This document shows, piece by piece, positions 39,657 through 50,321 of a stretch of DNA of 51,810 bases. The notes beneath the pieces were generated by a model, which did no database searches, was not told the DNA's origin, and worked only from the letters and a program-made list of their open reading frames with translations. The DNA lies in NCBI GenBank assembly GCA_030833185.1, contig JAURHQ010000007.1:1-51810 (forward strand), in the 5' to 3' direction. The DNA is from Gammaproteobacteria bacterium (GTDB taxonomy: Bacteria; Pseudomonadota; Gammaproteobacteria; Ga0077536). Both the position numbers and the translations under genes were made by a program. The number at the start of each line of letters is the position of its first letter. Position 1 is the stretch's first letter.

Positions 39657-40922
39657 ATGAGCACGCCCAATCCGCCCCGCAAACTGCTCGACGGCGTGAA
39701 GGTGCTGGACTTCACCCAGTATCTGGCCGGCCCCGCGGCCACCCGGCTGCTGACCGAATTTGGCGCCGACGTGGTCAAGATCGAACGCACGCCGGATGGG
39801 GATCTGGGCCGCAAGATTCACTTTGTCGCGCCCGGCATCAGCGCCTTCTTTCTCGCCGCGTGCGCGGGCAAGAAAAGCGTGGCGGTTGAGTTTCGCGACC
39901 CCGCCGGGCGCGCGCTGGTCGAGCAGCTGGTGGGCGACTCGGACGTCGTGATTGAAAACTTCAGCCCCGGCGTGATGGCGAAATACGGCTTCGACTATGA
40001 GTCGCTGAAGGCCATCAACCCGCGGCTCATCATGTGTTCGATTTCGGGCTTCGGGCAGCAGGGGCCCTACGCCAACTTCACCAGCTTCGACATCATCGCG
40101 CAGGCCCAAAGCGGCGTGATGGCGATGACCGGCGATCCGGACGGCCCGCCGCAGTATGTCGGCAACTACTTTGGCGACCCCAACGCCGGCGTGCACGCGG
40201 CCTTCGCGGTGGCGGCGGCGCTGTATCACCGCGCGCTGCACGGCGAAGGCCAGTACATCGATCTCTCGCAGCTCGAAGCGCTGGTCTATCTGGACTACAT
40301 CAACCTGCCGCTCAATATGATGAGCGAGGGCCGCCTCAAGCCCACCCGCTTCGGCGGCGACTTTTTCAACATCTGCCCCTACGGCACCTATCGCGCCCGT
40401 AACGGCTATCTGGTGCTGGCGGTGATGGAACATCAGTGGGGGCCGCTGGTCCGAGCGATGGGGCGACCGGATCTTGAAACCGATGAGCGCTACGCCACGC
40501 AGGCCGCTCGCTGCGCGCGGCGACCGGAGGTGCGCGCGCTGGTCGAGGCCTGGCTGCAAAGTCTCGCCAGCGACGACGCGGCGCTTGCCATTCTGGGCGA
40601 GGCCCGGGTGCCGGCCGCGCCGATTCTGGAAATCGAGCAGGTGCCCGGCCATCCGCAGCACGCCGCGCGGGAAGTCTTTCAGACCCTGCCGCACCCGGAA
40701 CTGGGGACCACCCCGGTGGCCCGCTCGCCGTTCCGGCTGTCGACGGCAGGCAACAGCATTCCGTTTCGCGCGCCGTATTTAGGCGAGCACAACGAGGAGG
40801 TCCTGCGCGAGCGACTGGGCTACAGCGCGGCGCAGATTGACGAGCTCTACGGCCGCGGCGCGATCGTGCAGGACCCCAAACTGGCGGCGCTGCGTGCGGC
40901 GGGCAAGGTTGCGGGCGGCTAA
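39657..40922 (+). CDS. CaiB/BaiF family CoA-transferase
   Basis: VLDFTQYLAGPAATRLLTEFGADVVKIE; GDPNAGVHAAFA catalytic Asp context. Confidence 0.95.
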   Translation: MSTPNPPRKLLDGVKVLDFTQYLAGPAATRLLTEFGADVVKIERTPDGDLGRKIHFVAPGISAFFLAACAGKKSVAVEFRDPAGRALVEQLVGDSDVVIENFSPGVMAKYGFDYESLKAINPRLIMCSISGFGQQGPYANFTSFDIIAQAQSGVMAMTGDPDGPPQYVGNYFGDPNAGVHAAFAVAAALYHRALHGEGQYIDLSQLEALVYLDYINLPLNMMSEGRLKPTRFGGDFFNICPYGTYRARNGYLVLAVMEHQWGPLVRAMGRPDLETDERYATQAARCARRPEVRALVEAWLQSLASDDAALAILGEARVPAAPILEIEQVPGHPQHAAREVFQTLPHPELGTTPVARSPFRLSTAGNSIPFRAPYLGEHNEEVLRERLGYSAAQIDELYGRGAIVQDPKLAALRAAGKVAGG

Positions 40923-41094
40923 CGCCTGCTATCGGCGATGCGCAGACGCGTTCCAGCGTGGGGGGGATTCAAGCCGGGCCGATCCCTGTGTTAATTTTTT
41001 GCCGAACGTCGAGTTGCCGCATCGGGCGGCAGGCCGCACGGGAACACGCCCGCGCAGCACTCACCTTAAACATATTTTCGGGGAGCACACCGTT

Positions 41095-42741
41095 ATGTCG
41101 AGCACCGCATCACCAAGCACCGCCGCACAGGCGGCCATCGTTCTGGACGTCGTCGTCATTGGCGCCGGGTTCAGCGGGATGTACGCGCTGCACACCCTGC
41201 GCGAGGCGGGTCTTAAGGCGCGGGTCTATGACGAAGCGCACAACGTGGGCGGCACCTGGAACTGGAACCGCTATCCCGGCGCCCGCGTCGACTTTCCGGT
41301 CGCGCCCTATTACTGCTACACCTTCAGCGACGAACTGATGAACGAGTTCGACTGGCCGGAGCGCCAGCCGGATCAGGCCACGGTGCTGAAGTACCTGAAC
41401 TTTGTCGCCGACCGCATGGATCTGCGGCGCGATATTGAACTCGGCACGCGCATTACCGGCGCCACCTACGATGAGGCCACCCAGCGCTGGCGGGTGGGCA
41501 CCAGCCGGGGCACGAGGCTCGACGCGCAGTTCGTGGTTTGCGCGAGTGGCGCGCTGTCGACCGCCAATATGCCGAAGATCCCCGGCATCGAGACCTTCGC
41601 GGGCGAGTGTTATCACACCGGCCGCTGGCCGCAGGACGACAGCGTGGACTTCACCGGTAAACGGGTTGCGGTACTGGGCACCGGGTCGTCCGGCGTGCAG
41701 TCGATTCCCCACATCGCCCGCCAGTGCCAGCACCTGACGGTGCTGCAGCGAACGCCGCAGTACACCGTCCCGGCGGGCAACAAGCCGGTCGACCCGGACT
41801 TTGTCGCGAACGCCCGCGCCACCTGGCCGGAAATCAAGCAGCGCATGCGCGTCACACCCTTCGGCTCGCCGTTCCTGGCCTCGACCGTCAAGGCCAGCGA
41901 ACACACGCCGGAGCAGCGCCGGGAGGTCTACGAGAAGTTCTGGCAGGTCGGCGGCTTCAACATCGTGATCGACACCTACTGCGATCTGTTCACCGACCAG
42001 TTCGCCAACGAGACGCTTGCGGAGTTCGTGCGCGACAAGATTCGGAGCACGGTCAAGAACCCGGATACCGCGCGCAAGCTGCTGCCCAACTACCTCATTG
42101 GCACCAAGCGGCAGATTCTGGACGAGGGCTACTACGACACCTACAACCGCGACAACGTGACGCTGGTGGACCTGCGGGAAGATCCGATCCTCGAGTTCTA
42201 TCCCGGCGGGGTGCGTACCAAATCCGGCGACCACCCAATCGACATGCTGGTGCTGGCGACGGGCTTTGACGCCATCACCGGCACGCTGCAGCGGCTAAAC
42301 CCGCGCGGCCGCGGCGGGGTCACGCTTAACGAGTGCTGGAAGGACAGGTTCAACTCCTACCTCGGGATCAGCATCCCGCGCTTCCCCAATCTCTTCATGA
42401 TTCACGGGCCGGAGTCGCCGGGCGTGCTGTTCAACATGCCGCTGGGGGCTGAAATGGAGTCTGACTGGATTCGAGACTGCATCCTGCACCTCCGGGCGCA
42501 GGGCAAGGGCGCCATCGAGCCCGCGCCGGGGGTGGATGCGGCCTACGGCGCTGAAGTGGCCGAGTTCGCCCGCATGACGCTCTTCGAGCAGACCGAGTCC
42601 TGGTACACGGGCGCCAACATTCCGGGCAAACACCGACAGTTCGCCGTGCACGTGGCGGGTCCGCTGTATTTCCAGAAAATTCGCGAGGTCGCCGCGCAGG
42701 GCTACACGGGCTTTGTGATGGAGCCGGCCGCGACGGCCTGA
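41095..42741 (+). CDS. Baeyer-Villiger-type FAD-dependent monooxygenase (copy 1)
   Basis: IGAGFSG, GGTWNWNRYPGARVD, BVMO fingerprint FAGECYHTGRWP, GTGSSG. Confidence 0.93.
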   Translation: MSSTASPSTAAQAAIVLDVVVIGAGFSGMYALHTLREAGLKARVYDEAHNVGGTWNWNRYPGARVDFPVAPYYCYTFSDELMNEFDWPERQPDQATVLKYLNFVADRMDLRRDIELGTRITGATYDEATQRWRVGTSRGTRLDAQFVVCASGALSTANMPKIPGIETFAGECYHTGRWPQDDSVDFTGKRVAVLGTGSSGVQSIPHIARQCQHLTVLQRTPQYTVPAGNKPVDPDFVANARATWPEIKQRMRVTPFGSPFLASTVKASEHTPEQRREVYEKFWQVGGFNIVIDTYCDLFTDQFANETLAEFVRDKIRSTVKNPDTARKLLPNYLIGTKRQILDEGYYDTYNRDNVTLVDLREDPILEFYPGGVRTKSGDHPIDMLVLATGFDAITGTLQRLNPRGRGGVTLNECWKDRFNSYLGISIPRFPNLFMIHGPESPGVLFNMPLGAEMESDWIRDCILHLRAQGKGAIEPAPGVDAAYGAEVAEFARMTLFEQTESWYTGANIPGKHRQFAVHVAGPLYFQKIREVAAQGYTGFVMEPAATA

Positions 42742-42747
42742 AAGTTT

Positions 42748-42816
42748 GGGGTCAGAGTAAAAACTATTCGAAGCAATGCCGAACCCCGCCGATGCTTCGC
42801 GTTTTTACGCTGACCC
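42748..42816. repeat. Palindromic MITE/REPIN-like element, copy 1
   Basis: GGGTCAGAGTAAAAAC ... GTTTTTACGCTGACCC (15/16 inverted repeat) with inner CGAAGCA/TGCTTCG stem. Confidence 0.8.
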
Positions 42817-42871
42817 TGAACTCGGCGGGCGCCAGCCCCGGGTGGGGATGAGGCGCCCGCCGGCCTGAGGA

Positions 42872-44506
<1,635 letters not shown>

Positions 44507-44603
44507 GGTTGTCCTCCTGAATGCGGTCAGGCCGCAGGATGCGGCAGGCTGTGGCGGCATATTACGTCGGTAGCGGCATTAAAACAGGCAGGATTTACAT
44601 GTG

Positions 44604-44672
44604 GGGTCAGAGTAAAAATTATGCGGACTCCCGGCGGTCCCGGGTTTTTTCCCAGAATTTTTACGCTGACCC
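44604..44672. repeat. Palindromic MITE/REPIN-like element, copy 2
   Basis: GGGTCAGAGTAAAAATT ... AATTTTTACGCTGACCC (16/17 inverted repeat), same orientation as copy 1. Confidence 0.8.
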
Positions 44673-44836
44673 AGAACGCCAGGATGATCCTTTCGACCGT
44701 CCCGCAGCGTAGCGCGTTAAGCTTAGACTCTTTGCACCACACCACGCGCCTAGACGGCAAGCGCGCGCCTGCCTGTCGACGGGTGGCGGCACGGCCGTCG
44801 AGTGCATGACCTTTCACCGAACCCAGGACCGCCCGT

Positions 44837-46453
44837 ATGAGCAGCAGCGACTCCCCTAACCACCACGAAATCATCATCATTGGCGCCGGCTTCTCCGGCG
44901 TTTATCAGCTGTATCGCCTGCGCGATCTCGGCTTCCGCGTGCATCTGGTGGAAGCCGGCGCCGGCCTCGGCGGCATCTGGCACTGGAACTGTTACCCCGG
45001 CGCCCGGGTAGACACCCACTGCGACATCTATCAGTTCTCCCGCGAAGACCTCTGGCGCGACTGGACCTGGAGCGAACGCTTCCCCGGCTGGGCCGAAATG
45101 CGCCGCTACTTCGACTATGTAGACGAGAAACTGGGCCTCTCGCGCGATGTGAGCTTCAACACCCGCGTCGAGCACGCGGAGTTTGATGACACGAACCAGC
45201 GCTGGCTGCTGTCAACCAATCAGGGCACGACGCTCAGCGCGAACTTCGTAGTGGTGTGTACCGGCTTCGGCTCCAAGCCCTACATCCCCGAGCTGAAAGG
45301 CATGGAAAACTTCGCAGGTGAAGCGCACCACACGGCGCTATGGCCGCAAACCGGGGTCAATCTTGCCGGCCGGCGCGTCGGCATCATCGGCACCGGGGCC
45401 AGCGGCATTCAGGTCGCGCAGGAAGCATCGAAGGTCTCCACGCACGTGACGGTCTTCCAGCGCACGCCGAACATGTTCCTGCCGATGGGCCAGCAGCAGC
45501 TCTCGGCCGAAGACAACGCCCGCATGAAGGCCAACTGGCCGACCAGCTTCCAGCGTCGCGGCGAATGCTTTGGCGGCTTTGATTTCGATTTCATCATGAA
45601 ATCCGCGCTCGAATACTCGAAGGAGGAGCGCGACGCCATTTACGAACAGCTGTGGGCCGCCGGCGGCTTCAACTTCTGGCTCGGCACCTTCTTCGACATC
45701 TTCACCAACGAAGAAGCCAACCGCACGGCCTATGAGTTCTGGCGCAACAAGGTGCGCGCACGCATCAAGGATCCCAAGCTCGCCGACATGCTGGCGCCGA
45801 TGGAGCCGCCGCATCCCTATGCGGTGAAACGGCCGTCGCTGGAGCAGTGGTATTTCGATCTGTTCAACCGCGACAACACCACGCTCGTCTCCCTCAAGGA
45901 AACGCCGATCGAGGAAGTCATCCCGACCGGTGTGCGCACCAGTGCGGGCGTGCATGAATTTGACCTCTTGGTGTTCGCCACCGGCTTCGACGCCGTGACC
46001 GGCGGTCTGACCAGCATGAATATCCTGAGCGCCGACCGCAGCACCACCATCAAGGACAAATGGCGCAAGGGCGTGCGCACCCAGCTGGGCGTGGCGACCT
46101 CGGGCTTCCCCAATCTGCTCTTCAGCTACGGCCCGCAGGCGCCGACCGGTTTCTGCAACGGCCCGTCCAGCGCGGAATATCAGGGCGAGTGCATCGTGGA
46201 ACTGCTGGCGCACCTGCGCGCGCAGGGCCACCGCCGGATCGAAGCCGAGCCGGCGGCCGAGGAACACTGGCGCGACCACATCATGGAACTCGCCCAGCAC
46301 ACGCTCTTCCCCAAGGCCGATTCCTGGTACATGGGCGCGAACATCCCGGGCAAGCAGCGCGAAATGCTGATGTATCCCGGCGGGCTGCCGCGCTATCTGG
46401 AAGAGTTCAAGGCCTGCAAGGACAAGGGCTATTCAGGGTTTCGCCTGAGCTGA
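44837..46453 (+). CDS. Baeyer-Villiger-type FAD-dependent monooxygenase (copy 3)
   Basis: IGAGFSG, GGIWHWNCYPGARVD, FAGEAHHTALWP, GTGASG. Confidence 0.93.
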   Translation: MSSSDSPNHHEIIIIGAGFSGVYQLYRLRDLGFRVHLVEAGAGLGGIWHWNCYPGARVDTHCDIYQFSREDLWRDWTWSERFPGWAEMRRYFDYVDEKLGLSRDVSFNTRVEHAEFDDTNQRWLLSTNQGTTLSANFVVVCTGFGSKPYIPELKGMENFAGEAHHTALWPQTGVNLAGRRVGIIGTGASGIQVAQEASKVSTHVTVFQRTPNMFLPMGQQQLSAEDNARMKANWPTSFQRRGECFGGFDFDFIMKSALEYSKEERDAIYEQLWAAGGFNFWLGTFFDIFTNEEANRTAYEFWRNKVRARIKDPKLADMLAPMEPPHPYAVKRPSLEQWYFDLFNRDNTTLVSLKETPIEEVIPTGVRTSAGVHEFDLLVFATGFDAVTGGLTSMNILSADRSTTIKDKWRKGVRTQLGVATSGFPNLLFSYGPQAPTGFCNGPSSAEYQGECIVELLAHLRAQGHRRIEAEPAAEEHWRDHIMELAQHTLFPKADSWYMGANIPGKQREMLMYPGGLPRYLEEFKACKDKGYSGFRLS

Positions 46454-46497
46454 GCCGAGGCGGCGCACCGGGTCTGCGCTAGCGCCGCCCGGGCGCG

Positions 46498-47268
46498 CTA
46501 GCGCTCCTCCACCAGCCGGAAGCCGATGATCCGCCCGCGCCCGGACGCTGCCGTCCAGTCGCGGGTCGTCACCCGCAGATGTTCCGGGTCCTCGAACCAC
46601 GCCCCGCCGCGCAGCACGCGCCGGCCGCAGTCGCCTTCCCAGCAGTCGCTGGTCCACTGCCAGACGTTACCCAGCATGTCGAAAAGCCCGAACGGATTGG
46701 CCGGGAAACTACCGACCGGTGCGGTCTGCGGATTACGCCACTGGGTGGCGCAACCGTCGCAGTTGGCGTGGTTGACGCCGATTTCATCGCCCCAGTAGTA
46801 GGCGGTCGTGGTCCCCGCACGGGCGGCGTGCTCCCACTCGTCTTCGGTCGGCAGGCGATAGCGCTTACCCGTTTGAGCGTTCAGCCAGGCGATGAATGCC
46901 TGCGTATCGTCCCAGCTCACGTTGATCACCGGGCGCTGCTCGCGACCCCATCCGGCGTCGTCCGGGCGGAAGCCGTTACAGCCGCCGGCCGCCACACAGG
47001 CATCCCACTGCGCGAACGTGACCGCGTATTTGCTCATCCAGTAGGCGCGTCCGGGGATAGGGATGAAATCGCGCGCCATGGCCTCGGCCAGCGCCTTGTA
47101 GCCGGCCTCCGCCGCTTCCAGCGCCTGCAGCTGCTGGCGCAGGCGCTGCAGGATCAGCGTCTGATCTTCGGCGCGGACGGGAACCGGGCAGAGCAGCAGC
47201 GCAAGCAAGCAGGGCGCGCAGGCCCGCAGGCTGTTACGGCACCAGCGGATGGCGTCGACCGTCCTCAT
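46498..47268 (-). CDS. Secreted formylglycine-generating-enzyme-like (SUMF1 fold) protein
   Basis: Signal peptide; PVINVSWDDTQAFIAWLNAQTGKRYRLPTEDEWEHAARAG; DMLGNVWQWTSDCW; LRGGAWFEDPEHLR. Confidence 0.9.
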   Translation of the reverse strand: MRTVDAIRWCRNSLRACAPCLLALLLCPVPVRAEDQTLILQRLRQQLQALEAAEAGYKALAEAMARDFIPIPGRAYWMSKYAVTFAQWDACVAAGGCNGFRPDDAGWGREQRPVINVSWDDTQAFIAWLNAQTGKRYRLPTEDEWEHAARAGTTTAYYWGDEIGVNHANCDGCATQWRNPQTAPVGSFPANPFGLFDMLGNVWQWTSDCWEGDCGRRVLRGGAWFEDPEHLRVTTRDWTAASGRGRIIGFRLVEER

Positions 47269-49130
47269 GGCGCGACGCTCCCTTGGGCGGCGAGCAGTTC
47301 GGCGCGCCGCCCGGCGAGGCGCTCGGCCTCATTCAGGGCCTTGCGCGCGGCGGCGGCGTTTTTCGCCGACAGTGCGGTCTGGGTGGCGGTGGTCGCCGCC
47401 GCAAAGGCCCGGTCCAGCACCGCCACTTGCGCCGCCTGTGCGGCCGCGCGCGCTTGCGTGAAGCGTGCAATCGCCGACTCGAACTCGCCCGCCTCCGCCA
47501 GTTGCACCGCCTCGGCGCTGAGTGCGTCGAGCTGCGCCCGCTCGGGCGGCTCGCCGACCCGCTCCGCCTTCGCGAGCTGGGCCAGCGCCTGCCGCGATTC
47601 TTCGTAACCGGTACGGGCTGACTGCAGGCTCGCAAACTGCACGGCCAGCGCTTTTTTCAAGGCCGGATCGATGCGTGTCTGGTCGGCCTGCTGCGCGCCC
47701 GGCGTCTGGCCCGGTCCCAGCGAGCGGGTGCCGCCAAGGGCCAAATAGAGCACCGCGGCGGCGACCAGCGCCAGCAGGGCGAGCGGCCAGGACGGCCGAC
47801 GCTCACGCCCGAAAGACGCGGGCTGGGCGGGCTCGGCCGCCGCGGGATGCCCCACCGAGGTGGCTGGCGCGAGGGTCAGCGTCTCCGCGTGGTGGCCCGG
47901 ACTGACCACCACCGTGCGCTGAAGATCCTGATAGCCGTCGGCGACCGCCAACAGGCGCACCGCGCCGATCGGCAGCGGCAGCGGCTGCCCCGCCCAGACT
48001 TCGCGGCGGACGGCGCCTTGCGGGTCGGTTAACTCCAGCACCACCCGCGCATCGGACGGGTTGAGGTGCAGCGTCAGCAGGCCCACGCGGGATTCGCCCG
48101 TCGCCGACGACGCAGCCACGCGCGGGTGCTGCGCGCTGCTGCCCGAAGGCGGCACGGTTTGCGTGCGTTGCAGGGACTGCAACAACAGCCCGACATCCAT
48201 TTCTGTGACGGATCCCGAGGGCGGCAGCTCATCCAGATTGACCAGCGGCGCACGCTGCCCGGAGGGCGTCAGCGCCACGCCTTCCATGATCTGGTCGGCC
48301 GACTCGAAGCGATGCCAGTTCCGCTCCATCGCCGCGACGGCTGCCAGCACCTCGCCGGCCGAACCCAGGCGGTCTACCGGGTCCTTGGCCAGCAACAGAT
48401 CCAGCAAGGGCTGCAGCCCGCGAAGCGGGGGCGGCAGCGGGGCCGGCGGCTGAAAGGCAATGCTGTAGAGATAGGAAGCCGAGGACTCTGCCTCCAGCGG
48501 GCTCAATCCGGTCAGCATCTCGAACAGCATGACGCCGAGCGCATACAGGTCGGACCGCTGATCGAGCGGCCGGCCCAGCGCCTGTTCCGGGCTGAAATAC
48601 CGCACCGTGCCCGGATTGACGCCCGCGCCCGTGAGGTTGGTGGAGGCGTCCATCACCTTGGCGATGCCAAAGTCCATCAGGAGGGCGTTCTCGCCCTGAA
48701 ACATGACGTTATCCGGTTTGAGATCCCGATGAATAACGTTGCGCGCATGCGCCGCCTGCAAGGCCCCGGCGACGCGGCGGGTGATGGCCAGCGCTTCTTC
48801 GATGGAACACGGTCCGTGACGCTGCAGGCGGTCGCGCAAACTACCGCCTTCCAGAAAGGCCATGGTCATGTAAGGGCGCCCGTCGTCCAGCAGGCCGTAC
48901 TGGTAGACCGGCACGATGCTGGGATGTGAAAGGCTGGCGGCGGTCCGCGCCTCGCGCTCAAAGCGCACCCGCAGCTGGCGGTCGTCATCCAGCCGCTGGT
49001 CGATCACTTTCACCGCCACCAGACGGCTCAAGGCGTCTTCGCGGGCCAGCCACACGGTGGCCATGCCGCCGCGCCCGAGTCGGGAAAGCACCGTGTGCCC
49101 GGGCAGGGCCAGCGGCTGGTCATCCGCCAT
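47265..49130 (-). CDS. Transmembrane serine/threonine protein kinase
   Basis: LGRGGMATVWLA, VAVKVI, HRDLKPDNVMF, DFGIAKV; PEGA-like segment; single TM; Ala-rich helical C-terminus. Confidence 0.93.
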   Translation of the reverse strand: MADDQPLALPGHTVLSRLGRGGMATVWLAREDALSRLVAVKVIDQRLDDDRQLRVRFEREARTAASLSHPSIVPVYQYGLLDDGRPYMTMAFLEGGSLRDRLQRHGPCSIEEALAITRRVAGALQAAHARNVIHRDLKPDNVMFQGENALLMDFGIAKVMDASTNLTGAGVNPGTVRYFSPEQALGRPLDQRSDLYALGVMLFEMLTGLSPLEAESSASYLYSIAFQPPAPLPPPLRGLQPLLDLLLAKDPVDRLGSAGEVLAAVAAMERNWHRFESADQIMEGVALTPSGQRAPLVNLDELPPSGSVTEMDVGLLLQSLQRTQTVPPSGSSAQHPRVAASSATGESRVGLLTLHLNPSDARVVLELTDPQGAVRREVWAGQPLPLPIGAVRLLAVADGYQDLQRTVVVSPGHHAETLTLAPATSVGHPAAAEPAQPASFGRERRPSWPLALLALVAAAVLYLALGGTRSLGPGQTPGAQQADQTRIDPALKKALAVQFASLQSARTGYEESRQALAQLAKAERVGEPPERAQLDALSAEAVQLAEAGEFESAIARFTQARAAAQAAQVAVLDRAFAAATTATQTALSAKNAAAARKALNEAERLAGRRAELLAAQGSVAP

Positions 49131-49223
49131 GACAATTGTCGAGACGATTGATCATGTGGCTAGGGTGCCAGAGGTCGGAGAGGGGAGGCAACGCAGCCGC
49201 CACAGCCACCGCAGGCAAGGGCC

Positions 49224-50159
49224 TCAGCCGGGGACCTCGACGCGAAAACTCAGGGTGAATTCGCCGCTCGGGTCGTCGGCAAAGTGTCGGCCGAGGCAGA
49301 GCGCGCCCGCGCCCAGCAGCACCGCAGACTTGCCCGCGAGCGGCACGTCCACGCTGCCGTTCTCGACCCGCAGCCAGGTGCCGCAACGGCTGCGGTCGCG
49401 CACCCGCCAGACCTGACCGTCAACAATGAAGTCCAGATGCCGCCCCGAGACATTGGTCCCCTCCACCACCACGCTGCCCCCGCCTGCCGGCTGGCGCCCC
49501 ACCTGCACCGGGGACTGCTGGGCGGAGAAGCGCCGCTCGCGGCCACCGACGCTGATCCAGAGTTCGGGCAGCGGCAAATCTTGCAGCGAGAGATTGACGA
49601 ATTCGGTGCTGTTACCACCCTGCCACTCGTAGGTGAAGACCTCGATTTCGCCGACCCCTTTCAGCACCCGGCTGCCGAAGGCCTTGCAGCCCGCGCTGAG
49701 CGGCGCGGGCAGGTCGATAACGACCGCCTCACTCAAAAAGATGCGGCCGGACAGGCCTTCAATCAGCTTGTGCAGCCGGGCCGCGGTGATCACCGTGTGG
49801 CCGCTGATATCAAAACGCCCCAGCACATCGGCCACCTGTACAGGCCCGCGGGCCAGCCCGGCATACAGTCCCAGACCGGGTTCCTGCGCCGCCTGCATAC
49901 AGGCAATGCTGGCTTCCAGCGCCCGCGCCGCGAGGTTCTCGCCCGGCGCGAAGTAGACGATGAGGTCATCCCCGTCTGATTTCACCGCCCGCCCGCCGTG
50001 GCGCTCGACTATCGCCTGCAGGCGCTCGAGCAAGTCCCGCAGCAGCCGACCCGCCGCCACATCGCCCAGCCGGCTGGTCAGCGCGGACGACTCCGCGATG
50101 TCGAGAAACAGGACGGCGGCGGGGGCTACAGGCGCGGGCATCGCGGTATCGGGAAACAC
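49224..50159 (-). CDS. Class III nucleotide cyclase homology domain + FHA domain protein
   Basis: VLFLDIAESSALTSRLGD, VKSDGDDLIVYF, FDISGHTVITAARL; FHA-like VQVGRQPAGGGSVVVEGTNVSGRHLDF. Confidence 0.88.
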   Translation of the reverse strand: MFPDTAMPAPVAPAAVLFLDIAESSALTSRLGDVAAGRLLRDLLERLQAIVERHGGRAVKSDGDDLIVYFAPGENLAARALEASIACMQAAQEPGLGLYAGLARGPVQVADVLGRFDISGHTVITAARLHKLIEGLSGRIFLSEAVVIDLPAPLSAGCKAFGSRVLKGVGEIEVFTYEWQGGNSTEFVNLSLQDLPLPELWISVGGRERRFSAQQSPVQVGRQPAGGGSVVVEGTNVSGRHLDFIVDGQVWRVRDRSRCGTWLRVENGSVDVPLAGKSAVLLGAGALCLGRHFADDPSGEFTLSFRVEVPG

Positions 50160-50321
50160 ATGGCGGAGTGAACAGAAGATCGCATGCGGTCTTTTGGGGG
50201 TGCAATAGCATCACGGCGCCGGCGCTTGCTGTTGCGCCGCGTTCACCGGCAGCCTCCACCGCACGAGGAGGCGCCGACCCGCGGCGCCTGGCTTGTCACC
50301 ATGCCCCGACGGAGGACTGCC

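Noticed and set aside
46498-50159. Type VI secretion regulatory module
   Set aside because: Kinase/FHA/FGE combination is reminiscent, but no structural T6SS gene (VipA/B, Hcp, VgrG, ClpV) is in the window.
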